This document shows, piece by piece, positions 17,974 through 25,837 of a DNA stretch of 64,000 nucleotides. The notes beneath the pieces were generated by a model. It did not search any database and was not told the DNA's origin. It saw only the letters and a program-made list of their open reading frames with translations. The DNA is from Janthinobacterium sp. SUN073 (GTDB lineage Bacteria; Pseudomonadota; Gammaproteobacteria; Burkholderiales; Burkholderiaceae_D). Location of the stretch: NCBI RefSeq assembly GCF_030397665.1, contig NZ_JAPUBT010000005.1:310001-374000 (forward strand), given 5' to 3'. The stretch's first letter is position 1, and every line of letters starts with the position of its first letter. The translations under genes and the position numbers were made by a program.

Positions 17974-19331
17974 TATTCCTTGTCGGCAGGGCCGCTGCCA
18001 TTGATGGCCGATTGCAATGCCGTTTGGGCGATCCAGAAATCGCGCTGGGTCTCGATGGCGCTGTTCACGCTGGCGACTTGCTCGCGCGCATCGGCCAGCA
18101 GTTCGAAGACGCTGGCCAGCATGCCGTTGTAGCGCAGCAGTACTTCATGCGAAATCGTCTTGCGTAGCGGCACGACTTCATCGCGGTAGTGGCGCGCCAG
18201 GTCGTAGGCCGTGCGGTAGCTGGAATACGCCTCGCGCACTTCCGAGCGGGCCCGCACCGCCGTGCCCGCAGTGCGCTGCAGCGACTGCTCGTACAGGGCT
18301 TGCGCCTTCGCATTGCGCGCGGAACCCCAGTCGAACAGGGGCAATTCGAGGGACACTTCATAACCGTTTTCGCGCGGCGCCTCGCTGCTGCTCTTGTTGG
18401 TATAGCCCACGTCGAGCACATTGACGAAACCCGTCACCTTGGACAGGCCCAGCGCGTCGGCCGTGGCATGCACGTCTAGTTTGCTCATCTGCACGTCGAG
18501 GCGCTGCTCCATCGCCTGCGCCTCGATATTGCCCGCGTCCACCACCTGGGCCGGCAAGTCGGGCAGGCGCGACGGTAAAGTAAAGCTGGCCTGCTTGCCC
18601 CACAGGCCCAGCAGCCGCGTCAGGTGCTCGCGCGTGGCGGTGGCCTGGTGGCGCGCGCGGGCCAGGTCGCCGACGGCGTCCGCGTAAAACACCTGCTGGC
18701 GCGCCTGGTCGAGGCGGCTCCAGTTGCCCGCCTTCTGCAAGCGCGTGGCCAGTTCGGCGCCCGCCTCGGCCGACAGCAGCGCGCGCTGCATGAACGCTTC
18801 CGTCTGCACGGCGGCCACGGCATTGAAGTAGGCGCGGCGCGTGTCGGCCGCCAGCTGCACGGCGCTGCTGGCCGCCTGCAGCTTGGCCTGTTCAAAACGG
18901 CCCCGCTCGATGTTGACGCGCATCGGCATGGTCAGCAAGCCGGCCAGGTCGAAGCTGACGCCGCGGTCGATTTCATTGCCATGGCTGCCGTGCGAGCGGC
19001 CGAACGACAGGCCGGGGTTGCGCAAGCGCCCCGCCTGCACCAGGTCCGCCTCGGACGCGCCCAGTTCGGCCAGCGCCACTTTCATGCCGTGGTTGTTCAT
19101 CAGGGCGATGCGCACGGCGCTGTCGGCGTCCAGGGGCTGGGCCAGCAGGGAGGCCAATTTTTCCTCGCCGCCCTGGTCCGTCAATGCCGCAGGGGCGCCC
19201 GTGCGGACGTCGGCCAGCGTGGACACGGTCCGCATGCCGCCATCCTCGCTGAAACTGGCACAGCCACTGAGCAGCAGGACAGCCGCCAGCGACAGCGGCG
19301 TGAGGCAAGTTGATTTTGTGAAACGGGCCAT
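17973..19331 (-). CDS. TolC-family outer-membrane efflux lipoprotein
   Basis: 452 residues with a lipoprotein signal (LLLSGC, lipid-bearing C24) and the two repeated helical halves of the CusC/CzcC/OprM family (LRNPGLSFGRSHG ... FDLAGLLTMPMRVNIERGRFEQAKL and VSLELPLFDWGSARNAKAQALYEQSL). It would be the outer-membrane channel of a metal efflux system. The start at 19331 (MARFTKS) lies one base after the preceding stop and has AAGGA eight bases upstream; an ATG five codons earlier is possible. No RND pump or membrane-fusion protein is adjacent, so its inner-membrane partner must lie elsewhere. Confidence 0.88.
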   Translation of the reverse strand: MARFTKSTCLTPLSLAAVLLLSGCASFSEDGGMRTVSTLADVRTGAPAALTDQGGEEKLASLLAQPLDADSAVRIALMNNHGMKVALAELGASEADLVQAGRLRNPGLSFGRSHGSHGNEIDRGVSFDLAGLLTMPMRVNIERGRFEQAKLQAASSAVQLAADTRRAYFNAVAAVQTEAFMQRALLSAEAGAELATRLQKAGNWSRLDQARQQVFYADAVGDLARARHQATATREHLTRLLGLWGKQASFTLPSRLPDLPAQVVDAGNIEAQAMEQRLDVQMSKLDVHATADALGLSKVTGFVNVLDVGYTNKSSSEAPRENGYEVSLELPLFDWGSARNAKAQALYEQSLQRTAGTAVRARSEVREAYSSYRTAYDLARHYRDEVVPLRKTISHEVLLRYNGMLASVFELLADAREQVASVNSAIETQRDFWIAQTALQSAINGSGPADKE

Positions 19332-19332
19332 C

Positions 19333-19665
19333 TCAATGTCCTTCATGCTGGTGTTGCTGATGTTGCGGGGCCGGCTGGGCGACCGGCTTCGCCTCCGGCT
19401 TGGGGCTGGGCTTATGCATGGGCATGGTGTGGCCTTCCATCCTCATCATGCCCATGTGGCCGCCAGCCTTGCCGACTTTCTCGTTGACGGCGCGCCAGGC
19501 CTGGTCGGGCGTGGCATCGTCCTCGGCGGCGGGACGGTAGCCGGCGAAGGCGGAGCGGTAGGTGGTGGCCGGCACGGATGCTTGCGCCTCTTGCGGGGCG
19601 GACGTGGATTGCGCTGCGGCGGCCAGCGGCAGCACAGCCAGCACGAAGCTGAACAGGTATTTCAT
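19333..19665 (-). CDS. Small periplasmic Met/His-rich protein of the copper operon
   Basis: 110 residues: signal peptide MKYLFSFVLAVLPLAAAAQ, then a region with AFAGYRPAAEDDATPDQAWRAVN, then a metal-binding-like tail rich in Met and His (GGHMGMMRMEGHTMPMHKP and QHQQHQHEGH). AAGGAATACC precedes the ATG. It lies between a His/Met-rich gene and the TolC-like gene and ends one base before the latter. By composition and position it is a likely periplasmic copper-binding or delivery protein; this is inference. Confidence 0.85.
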   Translation of the reverse strand: MKYLFSFVLAVLPLAAAAQSTSAPQEAQASVPATTYRSAFAGYRPAAEDDATPDQAWRAVNEKVGKAGGHMGMMRMEGHTMPMHKPSPKPEAKPVAQPAPQHQQHQHEGH

Positions 19666-19778
19666 GGTATTCCTTGATTGACAGGGTATGGCGCGGCAGG
19701 TGCGCGACTGGAACGCTGGCGCGGCCGCGGCAACGTGCAGGGACGTGCGACGGCGGCACCGCCAGGTTCAACGGGCGG

Positions 19779-20204
19779 TCAGGCGGAGTGCGTGCTTCTC
19801 GGGGGACGTTCGGGACCAGGCGGGATATGCCCGGCGAACAGGGAATCGGGCGCCAGCGCCGGAGGCGGCGCGCGCAGGGTCAGGGCGTGCAAGGCGGGCA
19901 TGCCCGGTGGCGCCGTGGCGCCCACGGTGCAAGCGCCATGGTTGCTGCAATCGTGGCCATGCTGCATGGCGCCGCCATCGTCCATGGCCATGGTCATCGG
20001 ATGGTCCGCCATCCGCATGTCGGCCATGTCGCTCATGTCATGGCACTGTGGCGCCTGCATTGCCGCGGCGGCGAGCGTGACCGCCACTGCCAGCTCGTCC
20101 ACGCAGCAGCTGCGCATGGCCGACGCAAAGCCCTGCATGGGCAGCGTGACGGCCAGCAGCCAGAGCAGCGAGCGGGCGAGTGAGCGGAAAAAGGCACGGT
20201 TCAT
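19779..20204 (-). CDS. Small Cys/His/Met-rich protein, first gene of the copper operon
   Basis: 141 residues. A hydrophobic N-terminal helix (SLLWLLAVTLPMQGFASA) works as signal or anchor. The mature part starts with RSCCVDE and carries a metal-ligand-rich stretch of Cys, His, Met and Asp (CHDMSDMADMRMADHPM, MQHGHDCSNHGAC), then a Pro-rich tail. It resembles small DUF2946-like proteins found with copper genes. Its ATG at 20204 sits almost exactly at the predicted start of transcription of a CueR-type promoter, so the mRNA may be leaderless. Residues upstream of ~35 give no homology help, so a later start (Met near residue 23) is possible. Confidence 0.78.
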   Translation of the reverse strand: MNRAFFRSLARSLLWLLAVTLPMQGFASAMRSCCVDELAVAVTLAAAAMQAPQCHDMSDMADMRMADHPMTMAMDDGGAMQHGHDCSNHGACTVGATAPPGMPALHALTLRAPPPALAPDSLFAGHIPPGPERPPRSTHSA

Positions 20205-20210
20205 GGCAGG

Positions 20211-20241
20211 ACTATAAACCTTCCCACATGAGGAAGGTCAA
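20211..20241 (-). promoter_or_regulatory. CueR-type (MerR-family) copper promoter
   Basis: Read on the reverse strand: -35 TTGACC (20241-20236), a 19-bp spacer, -10 TATAGT (20216-20211). The spacer holds the perfect dyad ACCTTCC-N7-GGAAGGT (20238-20218). The over-long spacer and this dyad are hallmarks of MerR-family activators, and the half-site is that of CueR. It should fire the four-gene copper operon at 20204-16588 in response to Cu(I)/Ag(I). No cueR gene is in the window. Confidence 0.9.
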
Positions 20242-20245
20242 GCCC

Positions 20246-20809
20246 CTATTTGCGCCCGTCGCCGTGCGTCAGCCAGATGACGTACACGCCATAATATCCC
20301 TGCCCTTCGAACAGGGCCTGGCCATCGGCAAAAGTCACTGTCTGCACTTCATTGATGGTGAAATACGCGCGGCCATCGGCCGCCTCGACGTCGCCCCAAT
20401 GGCGCGCGCGCGGTGGCCGGTAGCCGCTGGCGCGCCCGATGGCGGCCAGCAGGTCGCCGATCATGAAGTCGAGCAACATGTCGGCCAGCAGCGGCCGCTG
20501 CCCCGCCAGCATGGCCGTGATGTCGGGGTAGCCCGCTTCCTTAATTTCGGGCAAGTCGCTTTCCTCGTACTGCAAGTCGTCTGCGCGGCAAGTCTGGATA
20601 AAACTGTTGAACGGCTCGTCGAGCAAGCCCGCCAGCGCCGCTTCCGGCACGCTCAGGCGGAACGGCTGCAGCGGCAATGCGCTGCGCTGGCCGTAGTTGA
20701 GTTCGCGGCAGCCGAGGAAGGCCAGCGGGTGCAGCTGGCCACCGACCTCGCAGCGGATGCCCGTCAGCTGCCCATCCCCGCCGCCCGCATCAGCAGGCGC
20801 ATCGCCCAC
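20246..20809 (-). CDS. Hypothetical protein downstream of cydAB and DUF2474; start unresolved
   Basis: A protein-like frame follows the DUF2474 gene: GIRCEVGGQLHPLAFLGCREL, then FNSFIQTCRADDLQYEESDLPEIKEAGYPDITAML, then GRAYFTINEVQTVTFADGQALFEGQGYYGVYVIWL. No ATG is in frame near the DUF2474 stop. The listed GTG (20809) overlaps that gene by 46 bp; an ATG at 20878 would overlap almost all of it. No family recognised. The frame ends five bases before the CueR -35 box of the next operon. It may be co-transcribed with cydAB. Confidence 0.5.
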   Translation of the reverse strand: MGDAPADAGGGDGQLTGIRCEVGGQLHPLAFLGCRELNYGQRSALPLQPFRLSVPEAALAGLLDEPFNSFIQTCRADDLQYEESDLPEIKEAGYPDITAMLAGQRPLLADMLLDFMIGDLLAAIGRASGYRPPRARHWGDVEAADGRAYFTINEVQTVTFADGQALFEGQGYYGVYVIWLTHGDGRK

Positions 20810-20907
20810 GCGGCCAGGCCCAGGGTGGCCACGCTGGTCAGCCAGATGCCGGCCAGCCACGCCAGTCGTTTCCGCCATGATTGTTGTTCCTGTTCCAATT
20901 GTTTCAT
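20764..20907 (-). CDS. DUF2474 small membrane protein of the cytochrome bd operon (CydX-like role)
   Basis: 47 residues, MKQLEQEQQSWRKRLAWLAG then one membrane helix (IWLTSVATLGLAAWAMRLL). The basic stretch before the helix and the short length fit DUF2474, a companion of CioAB-type oxidases with a role like CydX in stabilising the complex. Its ATG overlaps the cydB stop by one base (TGATG), so translation is coupled. Confidence 0.85.
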   Translation of the reverse strand: MKQLEQEQQSWRKRLAWLAGIWLTSVATLGLAAWAMRLLMRAAGMGS

Positions 20908-21914
20908 CAGTGATATCCATCTTCCGGCTGAACTTTGCCACGAAACACATAATATGACCACACCGTATACATCAGGATGATGGGGATGATGAACAGCGCG
21001 CCCACCAGGGTAAAACCCTGGCTTTGCGGCGGCGACGACGCCTCCCATATCGATACCGACGGCGGGATGATGTTGGGCCACACGCTGATGCCCAGGCCCG
21101 TGTAGCCGAGAAAGACCAGCGCCAGGGTACACAGGAACGGCGCCGTCTGCCGCCCGCGCCGCACGGTGCGCAGCAGCAGCCAGCCCACGCCCAGTACCAG
21201 CAGCGGCACGGGCAGGAACCAGAACAGTTGCGGCAGCGCAAACCAGCGCGCGGCGATAGCCGGATCGACGAAGGGTGTCCACAGACTGATGATGGCGATC
21301 ACGCCCAGCAGCAGCCAGACCAGCGTGCACGTGATGCGCCCCGCGCGCGCCTGCAGGCCTCCGTCCGTCTTCATGATCAGCCAGGTGCTGCCCAGCAAGG
21401 CATACGCCACCACCAGCCCCACACCCGTGAACAGCGAGAACGGCGTGAGCCAGTCCAGCGCGCCGCCCGCATAGCTGCGGTTGACGACCGGCATGCCCTG
21501 GATGTAGGCGCCCAGGGTCACGCCCTGGAAAAAGGCGGCCGCCACCGAGCCGCCGATGAACGCCTTGTCCCACACATGGCGCTCATGCTCGCGCGCCTTG
21601 AAGCGGAACTCGAAGGCCACGCCGCGGAAGATCAGGCCCATCAGCATGAAGCTGAGCGGCAGGTAGCAGGCGCTGAGCACCACGGAATAGGCGAGCGGAA
21701 AGGCCGCCAGCAGGCCCGCGCCGCCCAGCACCAGCCAGGTTTCATTGCCATCCCAGACGGGCGCGACCGTATTCATCATCACGTCGCGCTCGCTCTTCTC
21801 CTGGAAAAACGGATACAGGATGCCGATGCCCAGGTCAAAGCCATCCATCACCACATACATCATGATGCTGAACAAGATAATAATGGCCCACAGTAGTGGC
21901 AGATCAATGCCCAT
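20907..21914 (-). CDS. cydB: Cytochrome bd ubiquinol oxidase subunit II (CIO type)
   Basis: 335 residues, mostly membrane helices. The N-terminus (MGIDLPLLWAIIILFSIMMYVVMDGFDLGIGIL) and PVWDGNETWLVLGGAGL are signatures of CydB/CioB. With subunit I it forms the quinol oxidase that reduces oxygen to water. The ATG at 21914 follows a strong AAGGAGG at the right distance; an in-frame ATG 29 codons earlier lacks one. It overlaps the end of cydA by 11 bp, consistent with an operon. Confidence 0.95.
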   Translation of the reverse strand: MGIDLPLLWAIIILFSIMMYVVMDGFDLGIGILYPFFQEKSERDVMMNTVAPVWDGNETWLVLGGAGLLAAFPLAYSVVLSACYLPLSFMLMGLIFRGVAFEFRFKAREHERHVWDKAFIGGSVAAAFFQGVTLGAYIQGMPVVNRSYAGGALDWLTPFSLFTGVGLVVAYALLGSTWLIMKTDGGLQARAGRITCTLVWLLLGVIAIISLWTPFVDPAIAARWFALPQLFWFLPVPLLVLGVGWLLLRTVRRGRQTAPFLCTLALVFLGYTGLGISVWPNIIPPSVSIWEASSPPQSQGFTLVGALFIIPIILMYTVWSYYVFRGKVQPEDGYH

Positions 21915-23319
21915 GCGAATTTCCTCCTTGTGCTGCGGACAGTGGCCGCGCGGGTGTACGTTGTTGGCCCGGTCCGCCTTGTTCGACGCGCTCGCCTTCA
22001 TGCGGCTGCGGCCCCACGCGGATCAAGCGCAGCAGGTAGCCGATGCCCGTGCCGAAGACGGCAAAATAAATAACGATGAACAGCACCAGGGTGATGCCCA
22101 GCTGCGTGGCGCCGTGCGCCGAGACGGCGTCTTGCGTGCGCAGCAAGCCGTACACGGTCCACGGCTGGCGGCCAATCTCGGTCGTGTACCAGCCGGCCAG
22201 CATGGCCACCAGCCCGCTGGGCCCCATCCACAGGGCGCAGCGCAGGAACAGGCGCGAGCGCCACAGGGTACCGCGCCAGCGCAGCCACGCACTCCAGATG
22301 CCCAGCGCGATCATCAACATGCCCAGCCCCGCCATGATGCGGAAAGACCAGAAGACGACGGCGGAAGGGGGCCGGTCGCGCGGCGCGAATTCCTTCAGCG
22401 CGGGTATCGTGCCATTCCAGTCATGCGCCAGGATCAGGCCGCCCAGGCGGGGAATTTCCACCTTGTACAGGGTTTCCTCGCGCTCCATGTCGGGCCAGCC
22501 GAACAGGATCAGCGGCGTGCCCTCGCCTCCTTTGTTTTCCCAGTGGCCTTCCATGGCGGCCAGCTTGGCCGGCTGGTGCTCCAGCGTGTTCAAGCCATGC
22601 AGGTCGCCGATCACGGCCTGGATGGGCGCGACGATCAGCAGCATCGACAAGCCCATGGTCATCATCTTGCGAATGGCCGCGTTGTCATTGCCGCGCAGCA
22701 AGTGCCAGGCGGCCGACGCCACCACCAGCAAGGCCGTGGCGAGGAAGGCCGCCACGCTCATGTGCAGCAGCCGGTAGGGGAACGAGGGATTGAAGATGAC
22801 GGCCAGCCAGTCCACGGGCACCACGCGCCCGTCGATGATTTCATGGCCCTGCGGCGTCTGCATCCAGCTGTTCGAGGCGATGATCCAGGTGGCGGAAATC
22901 AAGGTGCCCAGCGCCACCATGGCCGTGGCGAACATGTGCAGGCCCGGCCCCACGCGGTGCCAGCCGAACAGCATCACGCCGAGGAAGCCCGCTTCCAGGA
23001 AAAAGGCCGTCAGCACTTCATAGGCCAGCAGCGGGCCTGTGATGCTGCCCGCGTAATCGGAAAAGAAGCTCCAGTTGGTGCCGAACTGGTAAGCCATGAC
23101 GAGGCCGGAAACGACGCCCATGCCGAAATTGACGGCGAAAATCTTCGACCAGAAGTGGTACAGGTCGCGGTACACGCCATCCTGCGTGCGCAGCCACGCC
23201 GCCTCCAGTACCGTCAGGTAACTGGCCAGGCCGATGGTGATGGCAGGAAAAATGATGTGGAACGAGATGGTGAAGCCGAACTGGACGCGCGCCAGTTCCA
23301 ATGCAGTGAGCCCTAACAT
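21904..23319 (-). CDS. cydA: Cytochrome bd ubiquinol oxidase subunit I (CIO type, short Q-loop)
   Basis: 471 residues. Haem ligands are in place: H21 in FTISFHIIFPA and the His of LLHMSVAAF near 185. The quinol-binding Q-loop holds GLNTLEHQPAKLAAMEGHW but lacks the long C-terminal insertion of E. coli CydA, and GDLHG precedes it. Both point to the cyanide-insensitive oxidase (CioA) branch. The C-terminal tail is hydrophilic and His-rich (AAQGGNSHGH). It starts the cydA-cydB-DUF2474 operon and gives a copper-free, high-affinity terminal oxidase next to a copper-resistance operon. Confidence 0.95.
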   Translation of the reverse strand: MLGLTALELARVQFGFTISFHIIFPAITIGLASYLTVLEAAWLRTQDGVYRDLYHFWSKIFAVNFGMGVVSGLVMAYQFGTNWSFFSDYAGSITGPLLAYEVLTAFFLEAGFLGVMLFGWHRVGPGLHMFATAMVALGTLISATWIIASNSWMQTPQGHEIIDGRVVPVDWLAVIFNPSFPYRLLHMSVAAFLATALLVVASAAWHLLRGNDNAAIRKMMTMGLSMLLIVAPIQAVIGDLHGLNTLEHQPAKLAAMEGHWENKGGEGTPLILFGWPDMEREETLYKVEIPRLGGLILAHDWNGTIPALKEFAPRDRPPSAVVFWSFRIMAGLGMLMIALGIWSAWLRWRGTLWRSRLFLRCALWMGPSGLVAMLAGWYTTEIGRQPWTVYGLLRTQDAVSAHGATQLGITLVLFIVIYFAVFGTGIGYLLRLIRVGPQPHEGERVEQGGPGQQRTPARPLSAAQGGNSHGH

Positions 23320-23416
23320 GTGTTGCCTTCCCGACGTGTGACGTCTGTTTTACCCAGGCCTCCACTCTAGGCTTTTCGGGCAAAACATAACAGACTCAGA
23401 AACGGGAGAAAACATA

Positions 23417-23459
23417 GGATCAGTTTGACGTTTGCCGAATGACAAGGTCAATCTGATCC
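23417..23459. repeat. Palindromic REP-like element
   Basis: Inverted repeat GGATCAGTTTGAC...GTCAATCTGATCC (12 of 13 pairs) around a 17-nt loop, between the divergently arranged end of the Cache-GGDEF gene and the 5' side of cydA. The GGATCAG core also makes the stem at 2652-2679. It may act as a terminator for the GGDEF gene but lacks a strong U-tract. Confidence 0.5.
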
Positions 23460-23473
23460 GGCGCAAAAACGCC

Positions 23474-25066
23474 TCAGGCCGGCTCGGCGAGACCCACGCG
23501 GTTGCGTCCATTTTCCTTGGCCACATACAGGGCCGCGTCGGCCGCCAGCAGCACGGCGTCCGCACCGAGCACCTTGCCCGCCCCCTGTTCCGACGACACG
23601 ACGCCCAGCGACACCGTGACGGGACCGGCGCCGGGGATCTCGGCGGCGGCCACCCGGGTGCGCAGGCGCTCGGCCACCTGCAGCGCCACGTCGAGGTCGG
23701 CCTCGGGCAGCAGCATGATGAATTCATCGCCGCCATTGCGGCACAGCACGTCGGCATCGCGCGAGCAGGCGCGCATCAGTTGCGCCAGGTGCAGGATGAC
23801 TTCATCGCCCACCGCATGGCCCCAGCGGTCGTTGACTTGCTTGAAATGGTCGATGTCGATGGCGATGACGGAAAACGGCCGCGCCTGCGCCTGCCAGGCA
23901 TCCAGCGCCGCCGCCATGCCGCGCCGGTTCGACAGGCCCGTCAGCGGGTCCGTCTGCACGTCGAATTTCAGCTTGCCGATCTTTTTCTGCAGCAAGGACA
24001 TTCCCACCAGCAAGGCGCGCTTGATCTGCGCCGCTTCCAGATACCAGGCGCGGATGCCGCCGATGCGCTCGGCCATGCCGGGCGCGTCCATGCGGCTGGC
24101 GCCTTCGGCCAGTTGCACCAGGGGCCGCGAAATGAGGCGTGCCAGCCACCAGATGAACGGCAGGCTGAGCAAGGCAATGGGCAAGGAATACCACAGGGTG
24201 TTGAGCATCAGCTGGTTCAGCGGCGCCAAAGTGGCGGCCGTGGGCCGCTGGGCCACGATACCCCAGCCCGTTGACGGCAGCACGGCATAGCCGGCCAGCA
24301 TGTCCGTGCCCCGGCTGTTGACGGTGCTCCCGCTGCCGCTTTCCTGGCGCAGGATGGCGTCGATCACGGTATTCTTGCCAGCCACTTCGCCGACCCGCGA
24401 AGGATCGGGGTGGTACAGCAGGCGCCGGCTCTGGTCGACCACATATAAATACGAACCATCGCGGTAGTAATGCTGTCCCAGCAAGGTGAACAGGATGTTT
24501 TTCTGCTTCAGGTAAATCGAACCGCCCACATAGCCCAGATAGCGTCCGCCGTGATCGAACACGGGATGGGAAATGAAGACCACCAGGTTGCCCACCGACG
24601 ACATATACGGCCGGGTGATCAGCGGGCGGCGTTCGCGCAGCGCCAGGCGCGCCCCTTCCGAGGCCAGTTGGCTGTTCTGCAGGGCCAGCGTCTCGGGCGA
24701 CACGCCCAGCACCTTGCCCTGCGCATCGACGATCAGGACGGAATTGAAGCTGTTGGTCTGCCCGCGCAAGCGTTCGGCTTCCATCTTGAGGGCAGCCGGG
24801 TCGGCAAAATGCCGGGGCAGATGGCTGGCGCTGTAGGCCAGCTGCTGGCGCGCCGCCAGCAGGAAGTTCTCCGTGCTGCTGGCCAGCTTCAGCGCATACG
24901 CGTGGTTGGCCTCCAGGGTCGTATCGATCAGCAACTGGCGCTGCACCTGATACGTGGCATAAAAGCTGTTAACCAGGGAGATCACGGCGCTGGCAAACGC
25001 CACCAGCACGATCAGACGGCGCAGATTGATGCGCAACAGAGGTTGCGCCACAGGTTGAAGCGGCAT
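23474..25066 (-). CDS. Membrane diguanylate cyclase with dCACHE sensor
   Basis: 530 residues. A first membrane helix (LIVLVAFASAVISLVNSFYATY) and a second (LWYSLPIALLSLPFIWWLARLI, near 290) enclose a periplasmic double-Cache domain (NSVLIVDAQGKVLGVSPE; VVFISHPVFDHGGRYLGYVGGSI). A HAMP-like linker and a GGDEF domain follow. The active-site GGDEF is intact at 445-449 and the I-site RxxD (RDAD) lies five residues before it. It should make c-di-GMP in response to an extracellular small molecule. No EAL partner is adjacent. Confidence 0.93.
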   Translation of the reverse strand: MPLQPVAQPLLRINLRRLIVLVAFASAVISLVNSFYATYQVQRQLLIDTTLEANHAYALKLASSTENFLLAARQQLAYSASHLPRHFADPAALKMEAERLRGQTNSFNSVLIVDAQGKVLGVSPETLALQNSQLASEGARLALRERRPLITRPYMSSVGNLVVFISHPVFDHGGRYLGYVGGSIYLKQKNILFTLLGQHYYRDGSYLYVVDQSRRLLYHPDPSRVGEVAGKNTVIDAILRQESGSGSTVNSRGTDMLAGYAVLPSTGWGIVAQRPTAATLAPLNQLMLNTLWYSLPIALLSLPFIWWLARLISRPLVQLAEGASRMDAPGMAERIGGIRAWYLEAAQIKRALLVGMSLLQKKIGKLKFDVQTDPLTGLSNRRGMAAALDAWQAQARPFSVIAIDIDHFKQVNDRWGHAVGDEVILHLAQLMRACSRDADVLCRNGGDEFIMLLPEADLDVALQVAERLRTRVAAAEIPGAGPVTVSLGVVSSEQGAGKVLGADAVLLAADAALYVAKENGRNRVGLAEPA

Positions 25067-25193
25067 GGAAGAGACGGGGCAGCGTGGGATTGCGCCTGAA
25101 AAAAAAGGCCATTATACATGTCCATACAGCAACAAAGTGCCATGGACAACGGTTTATTGCCCCATTTGTCCCCGCCCGACAAGCCTGGGCCAT

Positions 25194-25751
25194 TCAGGCA
25201 TGCACGGCGTGCTTGCGTACCCAGTCCGCGTAGCGCTGCATCCAGCCCTGGAAGAAACCCAGGCTGGCCGGACCGATGCCGCCATGCTCGTCGAACAGGC
25301 CTTCCTTGGCCTGGATAAACATCTCTGGCTGGCCCAGCAGCGGCACGTCCAGGTAAGCGAGCACATTGCGCAAATGCTGCTGCGCCAGGGCCGTGCCCGT
25401 GGCGCCGACGGAGACGCCCAGCACGGCGCCCGGCTTGCCGCCCCACACGCTCTGGCCGTAAGGGCGCGAGCCGTGGTCGAGGGCGTTTTTCAGCACGCCG
25501 GGGATGGAACGGTTGTATTCGGGGGTGAGGAAGAGCAAGGCTTGCGATGCGGTAATGTCGGATTTGAGGCGCAGCACCTGCTCCGCTTGCGCGCCATCGT
25601 CATCCTGGTTGTACAGCGGCAAGTCACCGATCTCGATATGTTTGAAGGAAAACTCGGGCGGCGCCAGCTTGACGATGGCGTCGGCCAGCTTGCGGTTGAA
25701 GGAATCCTTGCGCAGGCTGCCGACGATGATTGCGACTTGATATTGGCTCAT
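25194..25751 (-). CDS. NADPH-dependent FMN reductase
   Basis: 185 residues of the flavodoxin-like NADPH-dependent FMN reductase/ChrR family. Motifs: VGSLRKDSFNRKLA for the FMN phosphate and TPEYNRSIPGVLKNALDHGSR for the flavin and quinone pocket. Such enzymes reduce flavins, quinones or chromate in the cytoplasm. It stands alone between the Cache-GGDEF gene and a terminator that ends the dad operon, so it has its own transcript. Confidence 0.9.
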   Translation of the reverse strand: MSQYQVAIIVGSLRKDSFNRKLADAIVKLAPPEFSFKHIEIGDLPLYNQDDDGAQAEQVLRLKSDITASQALLFLTPEYNRSIPGVLKNALDHGSRPYGQSVWGGKPGAVLGVSVGATGTALAQQHLRNVLAYLDVPLLGQPEMFIQAKEGLFDEHGGIGPASLGFFQGWMQRYADWVRKHAVHA

Positions 25752-25771
25752 GAAAATCCCCGATGATGGTT

Positions 25772-25807
25772 AAGAAAAAGCCCTGAGGTGCGATGCACGT
25801 CAGGGCT
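25772..25807 (-). terminator. Terminator of the dadA-dadX transcript
   Basis: Reverse strand: AGCCCTGA stem pairing with TCAGGGCT, 13-nt loop, followed by TTTTTCTTA. It sits between the end of dadX and the start of the flavin reductase gene. Confidence 0.85.
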
Positions 25808-25837
25808 ATCTTGCCACACAATTATCGGTTTTGCGCG

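Noticed and set aside
16591-18132. 513-codon forward frame across the multicopper oxidase gene
   Set aside because: His/Arg/Ala-rich antisense shadow of a gene with all copper-binding motifs intact.
23320-23416. FNR/ANR-type box in front of cydA
   Set aside because: I looked for TTGAT-N4-ATCAA and found no convincing match in the region.
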